From the NCBI GenBank assembly GCA_029857975.1, contig JAOUFX010000168.1, forward strand, positions 1 through 6,606: a stretch of 6,606 bases of DNA, read 5' to 3'. This document shows positions 1 through 5,466 of the stretch, in pieces. Numbering within the stretch: position 1 is the first letter of the stretch; each line of letters begins with the position of its first letter. The notes beneath the pieces were generated by a model. That model made no database searches. It was not told the DNA's origin and saw nothing but the letters and a program-made list of their open reading frames with translations. This DNA comes from Deltaproteobacteria bacterium. Its GTDB lineage: Bacteria > Desulfobacterota > SM23-61. A program made the translations under genes and the position numbers.

Positions 1-523
1 CATGAAACCCGAAGACATCAAAGGGCTGAAAATACGAGTTCCCCCGGAGTTTCATCTCCAAACCCTGTTTGAATCTCTGGGAGCGGTGGTGACCAAGATT
101 GCCTGGCCTGAACTTTATATGGCTCTGGCCCAGAACGTAGTGGATGGGCAGGAGAACCCCCTCAGCGCCATCTGGTACCAAAAGTTCTATGAAGTGCAGA
201 AACACGTAGCCCTCACCCAACATGCTTATGCCTGCGCCAGTCCCGTCATGAGTACCAAGAGTTGGGCCAAGTTGAACGCCGAGCAGCAGAAAATCGTCCG
301 CGAGGAAGCCAAACGGGCTGGCGCTTGGGTGCGAAAGACTTTGAATGATGAAGAGACGGATCTAATCGGTAAATTCGAGAAGGCCGGCTTGAAGGTCACC
401 CGCCCGGACATCAAAGCTTTCCGGGCCGCCATGGGGCCGGCCTATAAGAAGATCTTTGCAAGATACGGCGAAGACAACGTCAAGACCTTCATGAAGCTCG
501 TGGAAGAAACCCGGAAAAAATGA
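1..523 (+). CDS. dctP: TRAP transporter periplasmic substrate-binding protein (DctP family), 5'-truncated by window edge
   Basis: This is the C-terminal part of a TRAP receptor, the secreted protein that captures an organic acid and hands it to the membrane subunits. Base 1 is the last base of a codon, and the ATG at 2 is an internal Met. It falls in the usual 'K-x-P-E-D-(I/L)-K-G' stretch that lies roughly mid-protein in the family, so the signal peptide and first lobe lie outside the window. Counting from that Met, the KIRVP motif at residues 10-14 carries the conserved ligand-carboxylate Arg (R12). AWPELY lies at 34-39 and VVDGQENP at 46-53, with the conserved Asn at 52, followed by the KFYEVQKH helix at 61-68. 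The end is the Lys-rich helical tail typical of DctP, with a TGA stop at 521-523. The next gene on the same strand is the permease, after a 231-base gap. Family assignment is very secure. The ligand is unknown; the region after the hinge (residues 69-84) differs from the second receptor in the window. Confidence 0.93.
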   Translation, partial: MKPEDIKGLKIRVPPEFHLQTLFESLGAVVTKIAWPELYMALAQNVVDGQENPLSAIWYQKFYEVQKHVALTQHAYACASPVMSTKSWAKLNAEQQKIVREEAKRAGAWVRKTLNDEETDLIGKFEKAGLKVTRPDIKAFRAAMGPAYKKIFARYGEDNVKTFMKLVEETRKK

Positions 524-600
524 TTGCGGATTAACGGTAAACAGCCCCTCTCAGCCTTTAAGACCACTGCGCTTGGGGAGCATCCAGTCTGTGGCGGGAT

Positions 601-719
601 TCGAGGAGCGCTGCGCTTGAGGCAAATGAAAAAATCCTCTTTGCCTCGAGGGCGAAGCCCGGTCCTCGAGTCATGCCGCAGGCATGACGCTCCTCAAGGC
701 GCGAAACGCCGCTCCTAAA
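601..719. repeat. Array of short hairpins built on a repeated YRAGGASCG-type 10-mer
   Basis: The gap between dctP and dctM holds at least five perfect or near-perfect stem-loops. A 10-mer recurs four times: TCGAGGAGCG on + at 601-610, and on the - strand TCGAGGACCG (669-660), TTGAGGAGCG (697-688) and TTTAGGAGCG (719-710). Each copy abuts a short hairpin: AGCG/CGCT around 607-617, GGGC/GCCC at 650-660 with a GAA loop, GTCATGCC/GGCATGAC at 670-688 with a GCA loop, and GGCG/CGCC at 698-710. The first two hairpins lie on opposite arms of a larger inverted repeat: TCGAGGA 601-607 pairs with TCCTCGA 663-669, and GAGGCAAA 619-626 with TTTGCCTC 640-647, enclosing an A-rich 13-base loop. The result is a branched, cloverleaf-like fold. 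No coding potential is apparent. It resembles a REP/MITE-like intergenic repeat but matches no named family I can recall. It could also act in the mRNA as a stabiliser or attenuator between receptor and permease. Confidence 0.7.
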
Positions 720-754
720 GCCAGGCCTTGTGGGTGGCGGACGGTAATTTCCCT

Positions 755-2047
755 ATGATGACCGCCCTGATTTTTTCAGTCCTCATTTTCTTGATGATCC
801 TGGGTCTCCCCATCGCCGTATCCATGGGGTTGACGGCGGTCATTTTTTTCGTGGTCCTGGGGCAGGCGGACATTCTCCTGATGATCCCCGCCCGGATGTA
901 CTCAAGCAGCACGGGCTTCACCCTCCTGGCCATACCCTTTTTCATTCTGGTGGGAAACCTGATGAACACTGGAGGGATGACCCATCGGATTTTTCTTTTT
1001 TGCCAGCGCCTGGTAGGAAGCGTCCAGGGGGGGCTGGGCCATGTAAATGTGGTGAAAAGCATGATCTTTGCGGGAATGTCCGGGTCGGCGGTTGCCGATG
1101 CAGGAGGGGTAGGGATGGTGGGAATGGAAGCGATGACCAAGGCCGGTTTCCACCGCCCCTTCAGCGCCGCGGTCACCGCGGCCTCGGCCACCATCGGCCC
1201 CATCATCCCCCCGAGCATTCCCTTCGTGATCTTCGGGGGCCTCACCGGAACTTCCGTGGGGCGTCTTTTTCTGGGCGGTTTCATCCCCGGATTTCTCATG
1301 GGCCTGGGGATCATGATCACCGTGTACTTCATCTCCGGGCGCAGACAATACCCTCGACAGCAAAAGTCTACCTTCCAGGAAATTCTGGCAGCCGGTCTGG
1401 GCGCCTGGTCCGCTTACCTGGCCCCCATCATCATTATCGGGGGAATCCTGGTCGGCGTCTTCACCCCCACTGAGGCTTCCATCGTGGCGACCCTCTATGC
1501 CCTCTTTGTAACCATTATCATCTACCGGGAAATCAAAATCCGGGATCTCCCCAAAGTCCTCTGGATTACGGTGGAACAAACGGTAAGGGTCATGTTCATC
1601 ATTTCCACGGCGGGCCTTTTCGGCTGGCTTCTCATCCGGCAAAAGGTTCCCGAGGCGGTGATCCAGGGGCTGACGGCCATGAGTCCAGACCCCTTTATGA
1701 TCCTTCTCATTATCAACGTCATTCTCCTGGTCCTGGGATGTTTCATGGAGGCGATATCGGTGATGCTTCTGACCACTCCCATCTTTATGCCGCTGGTCTT
1801 GAAACTCGGCATTGATCCGGTCCATTTCGGCGTGGTGATGACTTTCAACCTCATGGTTGCTCTTTTAACCCCTCCCGTCGGTATGGTTTTGTATACGGTG
1901 TCGAGCGTGGGGAAAGTGCCCCTGTGGGAGTTGGCCTCGGAACTGAAATGGTATTTTGTGGCCCTGATGGTCTCCCTCTTTCTGATTACTTATATTCCCG
2001 AACTCGTCACCTGGATCCCTAACCTGGTGATGGGAAAAGAGACCTAA
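755..2047 (+). CDS. dctM: TRAP transporter large permease subunit (DctM family)
   Basis: This is the large membrane subunit that carries the substrate across the inner membrane, normally with sodium co-transport. The 430-residue product is full length for the family and almost entirely hydrophobic, consistent with a dozen or so membrane segments and re-entrant loops. Family motifs are in order: LGLPIAVSMG (16-25), LLAIPFFILVGNLMN (57-71), FAGMSGSAVADA (105-116), ATIGPIIPPSIP (145-156), FTPTEA (236-241), GCFMEAISV (328-336) and LLTPPVGMVLY (370-380). I chose ATG 755 because the protein then begins directly with the first membrane helix. ATG 758, or an upstream TTG at 728 or GTG at 734, is possible. 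None has a good ribosome binding site; GGCGGACGG at 736-744 is the best candidate. The dctQ gene follows after 11 bases. The order receptor, large subunit, small subunit is unusual, since P-Q-M is the common arrangement. Confidence 0.95.
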   Translation: MMTALIFSVLIFLMILGLPIAVSMGLTAVIFFVVLGQADILLMIPARMYSSSTGFTLLAIPFFILVGNLMNTGGMTHRIFLFCQRLVGSVQGGLGHVNVVKSMIFAGMSGSAVADAGGVGMVGMEAMTKAGFHRPFSAAVTAASATIGPIIPPSIPFVIFGGLTGTSVGRLFLGGFIPGFLMGLGIMITVYFISGRRQYPRQQKSTFQEILAAGLGAWSAYLAPIIIIGGILVGVFTPTEASIVATLYALFVTIIIYREIKIRDLPKVLWITVEQTVRVMFIISTAGLFGWLLIRQKVPEAVIQGLTAMSPDPFMILLIINVILLVLGCFMEAISVMLLTTPIFMPLVLKLGIDPVHFGVVMTFNLMVALLTPPVGMVLYTVSSVGKVPLWELASELKWYFVALMVSLFLITYIPELVTWIPNLVMGKET

Positions 2048-2058
2048 GAAAGGAATCC

Positions 2059-2550
2059 ATGGCTCAGCACCGCTTCTTAGAAGCATTTGACCGGATTCTA
2101 ACCCTGGGGCTGAAAGCATCCAGCGTCATCTGCCTGGTCGGTCTCCTATCCATGATCTCGGCCATGATCTTCGTCCGTTTTGTGCCCGTTTCCTCCATGG
2201 GATGGGCCGATGAGATTGTGGAGTTGGCCTTCGTCTACATGGTATTCCTGGGTTCGGCAGTCCTCTGGAAGGAGCGGTCCCACTTCCGGGTGGACATGAT
2301 TCCTCTCTGGCTGGGGGGAACCCGGGCTGGAACTTTCTTGAAGGTCTTCCTGAATATCCTGAGCCTGGCTTTCTTTCTCGTTTTTACGTACCAGGGAGTC
2401 ATTCTAACCCTGAGGACCACGGATAATTCCCCCATCCTGGACCTTCCCAAGCTCCTTTGGTATGGGGTCCTGCCCATTTCGGGCGGGGTCTTCATCGGCT
2501 ACACGATTCGGGACTTGTGGTTATTGTTCCGGGGCAGGCCTTTGCCTTGA
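2059..2550 (+). CDS. dctQ: TRAP transporter small permease subunit (DctQ family)
   Basis: This is the small membrane subunit that pairs with DctM and helps dock the loaded receptor. The 163-residue product is normal for the family. Four hydrophobic segments are visible at about residues 20-42, 53-70, 94-114 and 134-150. The conserved loop and second helix read GWADEIVELAFVYMVFLG (48-65), followed by the cationic stretch KERSHFRVDM (71-80), where the His and Asp are family hallmarks. The start at ATG 2059 has an AAGGA ribosome binding site at 2050-2054 and lies only 11 bases after the dctM stop, so the two genes are surely co-transcribed. The protein ends in a short basic tail (FRGRPLP), and a palindromic repeat follows the gene. 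It is much less similar to the second DctQ in the window than the two DctM proteins are to each other, which is normal for this fast-evolving subunit. Confidence 0.93.
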   Translation: MAQHRFLEAFDRILTLGLKASSVICLVGLLSMISAMIFVRFVPVSSMGWADEIVELAFVYMVFLGSAVLWKERSHFRVDMIPLWLGGTRAGTFLKVFLNILSLAFFLVFTYQGVILTLRTTDNSPILDLPKLLWYGVLPISGGVFIGYTIRDLWLLFRGRPLP

Positions 2551-2564
2551 TTCCGGATGTGATC

Positions 2565-2651
2565 ACCCCCACCCTGTCCCTCCCCTCCAGGGGGAGGGAA
2601 CTGAAGGGATCTCAAATCCTCCCCCTCTTGGGCGGAGGTTGGGGGAGGGGG
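2565..2651. repeat. Purine/pyrimidine-rich palindromic intergenic repeat (two inverted copies)
   Basis: Two G/C-rich stem-loops stand side by side. The first pairs TCCCTCCCC (2577-2585) perfectly with GGGGAGGGA (2591-2599) around a 5-base loop. The second pairs CCTCCCCC (2618-2625) with GGGGGAGG (2641-2648) around a 15-base loop. The right half, read on the - strand, roughly repeats the left half, so the whole looks like a larger imperfect inverted repeat of about 87 bases. It separates the first transporter set from the dehydrogenase gene. Short palindromes of the CCCTCxCCCC...GGGGxGAGGG kind are common scattered intergenic repeats in environmental proteobacteria. It may also weaken or end transcription after dctQ, but no T-run follows either stem. 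Confidence 0.65.
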
Positions 2652-2711
2652 ATAAGAAAGGAATTTTCTATACGATCCAGTTGTGATGGGAACATACGAA
2701 CATTCTCCTTT

Positions 2712-2716
2712 GGAGG
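2712..2716 (+). promoter_or_regulatory. Ribosome binding site of the dehydrogenase gene
   Basis: GGAGG lies 6 bases before ATG 2723 and fixes that start. The preceding CTCC (2705-2708) could pair with GGAG (2712-2715) across a TTT loop and partly hide the site, but a 4-bp stem is too weak to claim regulation. Confidence 0.75.
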
Positions 2717-2722
2717 TAGAGG

Positions 2723-3640
2723 ATGGCTAAGAAAACAATCGGATTTATCGGTCTGGGAGCCATGGGTATTCACATGTCCAAGAACCTGGTCAAAGCGGGA
2801 TACAGCCTTACCGTCTATGACCTAAACCCGAAACCCGTCGAAGAACTTGTTTCTTCAGGGGCCAAGAAAGCCAGGAGCTCGGCGGATGCCGCCAGCCGAG
2901 TAGAGGTGGTCATCACCATGCTGCCGGCGGATGACGAGGTCAAGGCGGTGTGTTTAGACCCGGAGGGTGTCCTCGAAGGGGCCAAACCCGGAACCGTGCT
3001 TATCGACATGAGCTCCATCGCTCCACATACATCCATCCATGTTGCGGCAGAAGCCAAGAAAAAAGGGGTCAAGTTTCTCGATGCACCGGTTTCGGGAGGA
3101 ACAATCGGCGCGGAAAAAGCCACCCTGACTATCATGGTGGGGGGCGACAAAGCCCTGCTGGATGAACATATGGAAATCCTCCAGGCTGTGGGAAAAACCA
3201 TCTACCATGTAGGCGATGTGGGCATGGGTGAGACGGTAAAAATGGTCAACCAGATGATGTTGGGAATCAACCTGGCAGGTATTGTCGAGGCTTTGGTGCT
3301 GGGCACTAAATTAGGAGTGGCTCCCGAGATCCTTTATAAGGTTATCCGGGCGAGCTCAGGCAACTCCTTCCTCATGGAGCACCGGGTTCCCAATTATATT
3401 TTTACGGGTAACTTCACCCAGCCGGGTTTTGCCCTTGATTTGTTGCGGAAAGACCTGGGACTCGCCCTGGAAAGTGCGAAAATCAACAAAGTCCCTTTAT
3501 TTCTGACCGGGCAGGCCTATCAGTATTATACGAGAGCCACGGCTGAAGGTTTGGGCAAGAAAGACATGTCGGCGGTGATCGAACTCTTGGAAAAAACGGT
3601 AGGGGTGGAAGTAAGAGGAACGGGAAAGAGGGGAGAATGA
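2723..3640 (+). CDS. NAD(P)-dependent beta-hydroxyacid dehydrogenase, 3-hydroxyisobutyrate dehydrogenase family
   Basis: This is a cytoplasmic oxidoreductase of the family that includes 3-hydroxyisobutyrate dehydrogenase, tartronate semialdehyde reductase and sulfolactaldehyde reductase. The 305-residue product is close to the family's usual length. The Rossmann fold opens with IGFIGLGAMG (6-15), giving GxGxxG at 10-15. An acidic residue, D33 in VYDLNP, ends the second strand, which in this family suggests NAD over NADP. The substrate-binding signature DAPVSGGTIGAEKATLTIMV lies at 120-139. GMGETVKMVNQ (167-177) supplies the catalytic Lys (K173) and the conserved Asn (N176). The C-terminal helical domain carries LRKDLGLALESA (241-252). 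The start at ATG 2723 has a strong GGAGG site. The gene lies between two TRAP transporter sets, so it probably acts on the imported hydroxyacid or on a semialdehyde derived from it. The exact substrate cannot be told from these motifs, so no symbol is given. Its TGA overlaps an ATG (ATGA at 3637-3640) that opens a frame into the next gene, but that ATG is not the preferred start. Confidence 0.93.
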   Translation: MAKKTIGFIGLGAMGIHMSKNLVKAGYSLTVYDLNPKPVEELVSSGAKKARSSADAASRVEVVITMLPADDEVKAVCLDPEGVLEGAKPGTVLIDMSSIAPHTSIHVAAEAKKKGVKFLDAPVSGGTIGAEKATLTIMVGGDKALLDEHMEILQAVGKTIYHVGDVGMGETVKMVNQMMLGINLAGIVEALVLGTKLGVAPEILYKVIRASSGNSFLMEHRVPNYIFTGNFTQPGFALDLLRKDLGLALESAKINKVPLFLTGQAYQYYTRATAEGLGKKDMSAVIELLEKTVGVEVRGTGKRGE

Positions 3641-3648
3641 GGGGGAAT

Positions 3649-3676
3649 ATGGCTAAGAAAACGATTGGAGAATCGG
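3649..3676 (+). other. Partial copy of the dehydrogenase gene start (possible gene remnant)
   Basis: The bases from ATG 3649 repeat the beginning of the dehydrogenase gene at 2723. The first 14 bases, ATGGCTAAGAAAAC, are identical, and 19 of the first 21 match. A shared ATCGG follows if one base is gapped. Both copies encode MAKKTIG, and the two mismatches are silent third-position changes (ACA/ACG, ATC/ATT). After that the second copy runs into unrelated sequence instead of the GFIGLGAMG nucleotide-binding motif. A purine-rich GGGGG lies just upstream. It is most simply the stump of a second, deleted dehydrogenase gene, though a chance match of a short Lys-rich start is not excluded. It stays open in frame with the following dctP. 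Confidence 0.5.
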
Positions 3677-3682
3677 CATCAA

Positions 3683-3701
3683 GAGAACCGCATAGGTTCT
3701 C
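3683..3701 (+). other. Stem-loop in the leader of the second dctP
   Basis: GAGAACC (3683-3689) and GGTTCTC (3695-3701) form a perfect 7-bp stem with a GCATA loop, 22 bases before the ribosome binding site of dctP. AAATTTAAC follows, which is too weak a T-run for a confident intrinsic terminator. It may be an mRNA processing or stabilising hairpin, or an inverted-repeat protein site. The function is not shown by the sequence. Confidence 0.45.
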
Positions 3702-3723
3702 AAATTTAACGTCTCATCTTAAA

Positions 3724-3730
3724 AAGGAGG
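3724..3730 (+). promoter_or_regulatory. Ribosome binding site that fixes the second dctP start
   Basis: AAGGAGG sits 5 bases before ATG 3736. It is the best such site in the neighbourhood, and the protein starting there begins with a clean signal peptide. This argues against the in-frame upstream ATGs at 3637 and 3649. Confidence 0.85.
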
Positions 3731-3735
3731 TAGAA

Positions 3736-4737
3736 ATGAATTGGAAGAATTGGGGTCGAGTAATGGGTATAATCCTTTGCCTGGGTCTGGTTCCATTCTG
3801 GGCCAGCAATGGGTATGCCCAAAAACCAATTGAATTAGCCTTCGCTCTCCATACAGCGCCCGGGGGGCCGGACCATGCGGCCGTGCAAAAATTCAAGGAG
3901 ATGGTGGAAAGCAAGAGCAAGGGGCGATTAAACGTCAAGCTCTTCCCCGGAGCGCAGCTTGGCGGAGAAAGGGACAATCTGGAGCAGCTGAAACAGGGGG
4001 AAGTGGCCCTCACCCAATCTGGAGGCCTCGACATCTCGCTGCTGGCGCCGGAGTACGCCGCTCTTACTGTTCCCTATGTGTTTCCCAGCGTAGAATCGGT
4101 TTTCAAGGCCTGGGAAGGGCCCATTGGAAAGGGCATTAAAAATGTCTTCCTAACCAAAGGCAAGGTCCACGTGCTCGGCTATCAACGGCGAGGCGCCCGG
4201 ATGTTGACCGCCAAAAAGGAAATTAAGACTCCCGATGCATTAAAAGGCGTGAAACTCAGACTGCCCGAAATCCCCGATTGGGTCGCGGTGTGGAAGGAGC
4301 TTGGCGCTCTGCCCACGGTGGTCGCTTGGCCGGAAGTTTTTGGAGCCCTTCAGACCGGTGTCGTCGACGCCCAGGAAAATCCCCTGTACCTGATTTATAC
4401 GACCAAGCTATACGAGGTCCAGAGCCATGTCATGCTTACCACCCATGTTCACAACTGTTTTGATTGGCTTATGAGCGACAAGGTGCTCACCTCTCTCCCC
4501 AAGGACCTGCAGGACATCGTCCTGAAGTCAGCCAAGGAATCCGCCCAGTACGGAGATAAACTCACCAAGGAACAAGAAGAAGATTACAAGAAGAAACTGG
4601 CCGAAAAGGGGATGAAAATCGTTCCGGTCGACATAAAACTCTTTATGGCCAAATCCCAGCCCGCGGTGGAAAAAATCCGTCAGAAATGGGCGCCGGGTGT
4701 TTATGAGGAAGTGAAGAAGTTGACTTCTGGCAAATAA
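3736..4737 (+). CDS. dctP: TRAP transporter periplasmic substrate-binding protein (DctP family)
   Basis: This is a complete periplasmic receptor of 333 residues, a typical length. Residues 1-28 form a secretion signal: Lys/Arg near the start, a hydrophobic core (about 10-22), and SNGYA before the likely cleavage ahead of Q29. The Cys at 15 has no lipobox, so the protein should be soluble. The mature part begins PIELAFALHTAPGGPDH (31-47), the usual first beta strand and ligand loop. Further family motifs are FPGAQLGGERDNLEQLKQGEV (70-90), GYQRRGARMLTAKK (148-161), GVKLRLP (171-177) with the conserved ligand-carboxylate Arg at 175, AWPEVFGALQTGVVDAQENP (197-216) with Asn at 215, and KLYEVQSHVMLT (224-235). 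The start rests on the AAGGAGG site and the signal peptide; starts at 3637 or 3649 would bury the signal behind about 30 polar residues. The same core motifs occur in the truncated receptor at the window start, but residues after the hinge differ, which suggests a different ligand. The matching dctQ and dctM lie downstream. Confidence 0.95.
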   Translation: MNWKNWGRVMGIILCLGLVPFWASNGYAQKPIELAFALHTAPGGPDHAAVQKFKEMVESKSKGRLNVKLFPGAQLGGERDNLEQLKQGEVALTQSGGLDISLLAPEYAALTVPYVFPSVESVFKAWEGPIGKGIKNVFLTKGKVHVLGYQRRGARMLTAKKEIKTPDALKGVKLRLPEIPDWVAVWKELGALPTVVAWPEVFGALQTGVVDAQENPLYLIYTTKLYEVQSHVMLTTHVHNCFDWLMSDKVLTSLPKDLQDIVLKSAKESAQYGDKLTKEQEEDYKKKLAEKGMKIVPVDIKLFMAKSQPAVEKIRQKWAPGVYEEVKKLTSGK

Positions 4738-4753
4738 CGGGAATCTCCATCAA

Positions 4754-4771
4754 GAAAAAGGAACCTTTTTC
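4754..4771. other. A/T-rich stem-loop just after dctP
   Basis: GAAAAAG (4754-4760) pairs perfectly with CTTTTTC (4765-4771) around a 4-base loop, starting 17 bases after the dctP stop. The run of five T is inside the stem, not after it, so this is at best a leaky terminator or an RNA-end stabiliser. In TRAP operons such hairpins after the receptor gene are thought to let the receptor be made in excess over the permease. That role here is inference. Confidence 0.4.
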
Positions 4772-4796
4772 CATTGGTCGCCGGGATTTCCTTTAC

Positions 4797-4844
4797 TCCT
4801 CCCTCTCTCCCCCGAGCGCGGGGGAAGAGGGATGCGGGAGGGGG
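4797..4844. repeat. G/C-rich palindromic intergenic repeat, related to the one at 2565-2651
   Basis: CCCTCTCTCCCCC (4801-4813) pairs with GGGGGAAGAGGG (4820-4831) around GAGCGC, with one unpaired base in the left arm. The flanks carry CTCC (4797-4800) and GGGAGGGGG (4836-4844), the same pyrimidine-left, purine-right pattern as the repeat before the dehydrogenase gene. It sits between the second dctP and dctQ. It is probably a scattered intergenic repeat and may also act as a transcription-attenuating or mRNA-stabilising stem. Confidence 0.6.
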
Positions 4845-4893
4845 AAAACGGTTAAGGAATTTGAACCCGGTCTGCACAGGGACGGATAAAGGT

Positions 4894-5463
4894 ATGGAAG
4901 AAAATAAGCTTAAGGTTGAAGAATTCGGGCAATCTCCAAAAATCCTTACCACATTTGGCAGGTGGATCATCAGCTTCATGGAAGCCTTTAATCTTATCCT
5001 TTTCGTTCTGCTCTTGCTTCTTGCCGTCACCCAGGTTCTCTTCAGGTACATGTTGATGATCCCCTTGCCCTGGACCGAGGAATTAGCCCGATTCACCCTG
5101 GTCTGGGTTACCTTCTTGGGAGCTGCCAGCGTCACCCGCCGCAAGCTTCACATTGCCGTGGACTACTTCATTGCCAAGTTGCCTGCTAAGACCAGCCGGG
5201 TTTTTTCCCTCTGTTCTTATTCTCTCATTGTAGTCTTTCTATCCACCGTTTTATGGGGAGCCTTGATCATGATGGAAGAAGCAGCCCCCATCTTTGCCGG
5301 GTCCATCCCCTGGTTGAGCCAGATGTATTTATACCTCGGCGCGGTGATCGGTGTGTCCTTCATGATTTTTTTCGTTTCCCTTCATTTGGGCCGGGAGATA
5401 CGAAACGCCCGTCAGTATTTTCGGGGGCAGTCCCCAGCCCAGCCGAGAAATCTGGAGAGCTGA
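4894..5463 (+). CDS. dctQ: TRAP transporter small permease subunit (DctQ family)
   Basis: This is the small membrane subunit of the second transporter, partner of the DctM that follows. From ATG 4894 it has 189 residues. A polar N-terminal stretch (1-22) precedes four hydrophobic segments at about 31-54, 66-82, 104-126 and 143-163. The family signature is clear: LPWTEELARFTLVWVTFLGA (58-77), then RRKLHIAVDYF (82-92) with the typical His and Asp. The tail (166-189) is basic and polar. The frame stays open upstream to a TTG at 4774, but that extension would translate the palindromic repeat into a Pro/Gly/Arg-rich stretch unlike any DctQ, so I reject it. The ribosome binding site at 4894 is weak: AAAGG (4888-4892) is too close and AGGGA (4878-4882) rather far. 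The next gene starts 3 bases after the stop, so translation is probably coupled. The family call is secure; the exact start is less so. Confidence 0.92.
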   Translation: MEENKLKVEEFGQSPKILTTFGRWIISFMEAFNLILFVLLLLLAVTQVLFRYMLMIPLPWTEELARFTLVWVTFLGAASVTRRKLHIAVDYFIAKLPAKTSRVFSLCSYSLIVVFLSTVLWGALIMMEEAAPIFAGSIPWLSQMYLYLGAVIGVSFMIFFVSLHLGREIRNARQYFRGQSPAQPRNLES

Positions 5464-5466
5464 GCG

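Noticed and set aside
524..718. Small + strand frame directly after the first dctP stop
   Set aside because: It translates the hairpin array into an Arg/Pro/Gly-rich peptide, with no family features and no start site of its own.
601..719. CRISPR array or tRNA-like gene
   Set aside because: Repeat units are too short, occur in both orientations and have hairpins instead of unique spacers. The cloverleaf-like fold lacks tRNA stem lengths, an anticodon arm and a T-loop consensus.
902..1825. Long open frame of 307 codons on the - strand opposite the first dctM
   Set aside because: It is a highly charged His/Asp/Gln/Gly-rich mirror of a hydrophobic membrane protein. A look-alike frame occurs opposite the homologous part of the second dctM (6543-6133), as expected when conserved sense codons are read backwards. 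No ribosome binding site or domain is visible.
2577..2648. Intrinsic terminators after the first dctQ
   Set aside because: The stems are strong but no run of T follows either one. They fit better as a palindromic repeat, though some effect on transcription is possible.
2669..2676. Possible -10 box TATACGAT before the dehydrogenase gene
   Set aside because: No -35 element lies at the proper distance; the region 17 bases upstream is G-rich repeat.
2457..2825. Two overlapping + strand frames across the dctQ end, the palindromic repeat and the dehydrogenase start
   Set aside because: They read through the repeat and overlap two well-supported genes in other frames; the composition is that of translated repeat.
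3637..3735. N-terminal extension of the second dctP to ATG 3637 or 3649
   Set aside because: It would place about 30 polar residues before a clear signal peptide, and the strong AAGGAGG site points to 3736. It is kept only as a possible minor product.
4774..4893. N-terminal extension of the second dctQ to TTG 4774
   Set aside because: It would translate the G/C-rich palindrome and gives residues unlike any DctQ.
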